Positions 48,675-49,090 of a DNA stretch of 49,090 bases are shown one piece after another. The notes under the pieces were generated by a model, which saw nothing but the letters and a program-made list of their open reading frames with translations, ran no database searches and was not told where the DNA came from. The position numbers were made by a program, and so were the translations under genes. The first letter of the stretch is position 1. Every line of letters starts with the position of its first letter. The DNA comes from Planctomycetota bacterium (GTDB lineage Bacteria; Planctomycetota; Planctomycetia; Gemmatales; Gemmataceae). The stretch is taken from NCBI GenBank assembly GCA_021413735.1, contig JAIOPV010000243.1, forward strand, positions 1 to 49,090, written 5' to 3'.

Positions 48675-49090
48675 ATGAAGATCGTGAAATACCCACATCC
48701 TGCCCTTCGCGTTCAGGCGAAGCCGGTGCTGGCCATCGACAAGGATATTCAGCTTGCCGCCGGTCGGATGCTGGAGTTGATGTACGCCAGCGAGGGTTTG
48801 GGGCTGGCCGCGCCGCAGGTTGCGCTCGAACATCGGCTGCTGGTGATGAACTTCGAGGGCGACCCGGAGAACAAGGAAGCGGAGTTCGTGGCGATCAATC
48901 CGGTGATCGTGGACAGCAAGGGAGCGATCAACGACCGCGAAGGCTGTTTGAGCTTCCCCGGACTGTATCAGAGCGTGCGGCGGTTCAAGACGGTGACGGT
49001 GCAGGCATACAACTTGAAGGGCGAACTCTACGAGATGTTGTGTCACGATTTGCCGGCGCGAGTCTGGCAGCACGAGATCGATCACCTCGA
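48675..49090 (+). CDS. def: Peptide deformylase, 3' end cut by window
   Basis: 138 residues are present and the frame runs off the right edge. It removes the formyl group from the N-terminal methionine of new proteins. All three catalytic motifs are visible: EGLGLAAPQV (motif I), REGCLSFPG with the metal Cys (motif II), and WQHEIDHL with the two metal His and catalytic Glu (motif III). Only the C-terminal helix region, ~40-60 residues in most family members, is missing. GAGAG lies ~10 nt upstream of the ATG. Confidence 0.95.
   Translation, partial: MKIVKYPHPALRVQAKPVLAIDKDIQLAAGRMLELMYASEGLGLAAPQVALEHRLLVMNFEGDPENKEAEFVAINPVIVDSKGAINDREGCLSFPGLYQSVRRFKTVTVQAYNLKGELYEMLCHDLPARVWQHEIDHL

Noticed and set aside
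1-49090. tRNA, rRNA, transposase and phage genes
   Set aside because: Looked for and not seen; no tRNA T-arm/anticodon pattern, 16S/23S block, transposase motif or integrase was found.

Overview
The window looks like chromosomal DNA from a planctomycete of the Gemmataceae type. The grounds are two DUF1559 (SBP_bac_10) proteins with FTLIELLVV-type leaders, a Tat-exported Gfo/Idh/MocA oxidoreductase, tandem WD40 and HEAT proteins, PQQ-type beta-propeller proteins, DUF1207-like and DUF971 proteins, moderately high GC, and long inverted repeats between genes. This assignment is inferred from gene content; no rRNA is present. About 43 protein genes and one RNA gene (rnpB) can be supported. There is no tRNA, rRNA, CRISPR array, transposase or prophage.

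Layout. 0.3-3.7 kb (+): a secreted DUF1207-like protein, Mn-type superoxide dismutase, a small lipoprotein and a HEAT-repeat protein. 3.7-6.4 kb (-): panB followed by two recently duplicated WD40 proteins, a likely operon. 6.9-11.6 kb (mostly +): a DCC thiol-disulfide protein, a YhaM-type exoribonuclease, rnpB (minus strand, convergent with yhaM), ribF, a small membrane protein, a NifU-like scaffold and a sugar isomerase-like TIM barrel. 11.6-14.9 kb (-): a membrane protein, a PQQ-like beta-propeller and a secreted protein of unknown function. 15.3-20.4 kb: an RNase Z-like hydrolase, a small unknown protein, a pentapeptide-repeat membrane protein, a DUF971-Mrp pair and a Uma2 nuclease-like protein (minus).

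20.7-31.6 kb (+) is a type II secretion/pseudopilus locus in the order gspE-F-G-H-I-J-K-L-M. No secretin (gspD), gspC or prepilin peptidase gene is present here, so these must lie elsewhere. Almost every junction in it carries a different long inverted repeat, and it ends in a 23-bp hairpin with a T-run.

31.9-49.1 kb holds a caspase-fold/PDZ/S41 protease fusion whose caspase dyad is lost, a nucleotidyltransferase-fold protein, a minus-strand group (secreted protein, VapD-like RNase, membrane protein, cupin), a Tat-exported oxidoreductase, a SirB1-like protein, two consecutive DUF1559-plus-lipoprotein modules (minus), a short secreted protein (minus), a glycosyltransferase overlapping a conserved unknown gene, a HEAT-repeat membrane protein with an LDESML-repeat tail (minus), and the start of def (peptide deformylase), cut by the window end.

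The most unusual signal lies between the genes. At least 18 long inverted repeats of many unrelated sequences occupy the intergenic spaces, often within 10 nt of a stop codon, and two of them are built into rnpB in the P3 and P12 positions. A separate GGTTCCGG-based minisatellite occurs twice in opposite orientation, each time between divergent genes. Other points of note are the pseudo-caspase protease, an Mrp ATPase without its CxxC beside a Cys-rich DUF971 protein, and a 2-TM channel-like protein with a degenerate filter.
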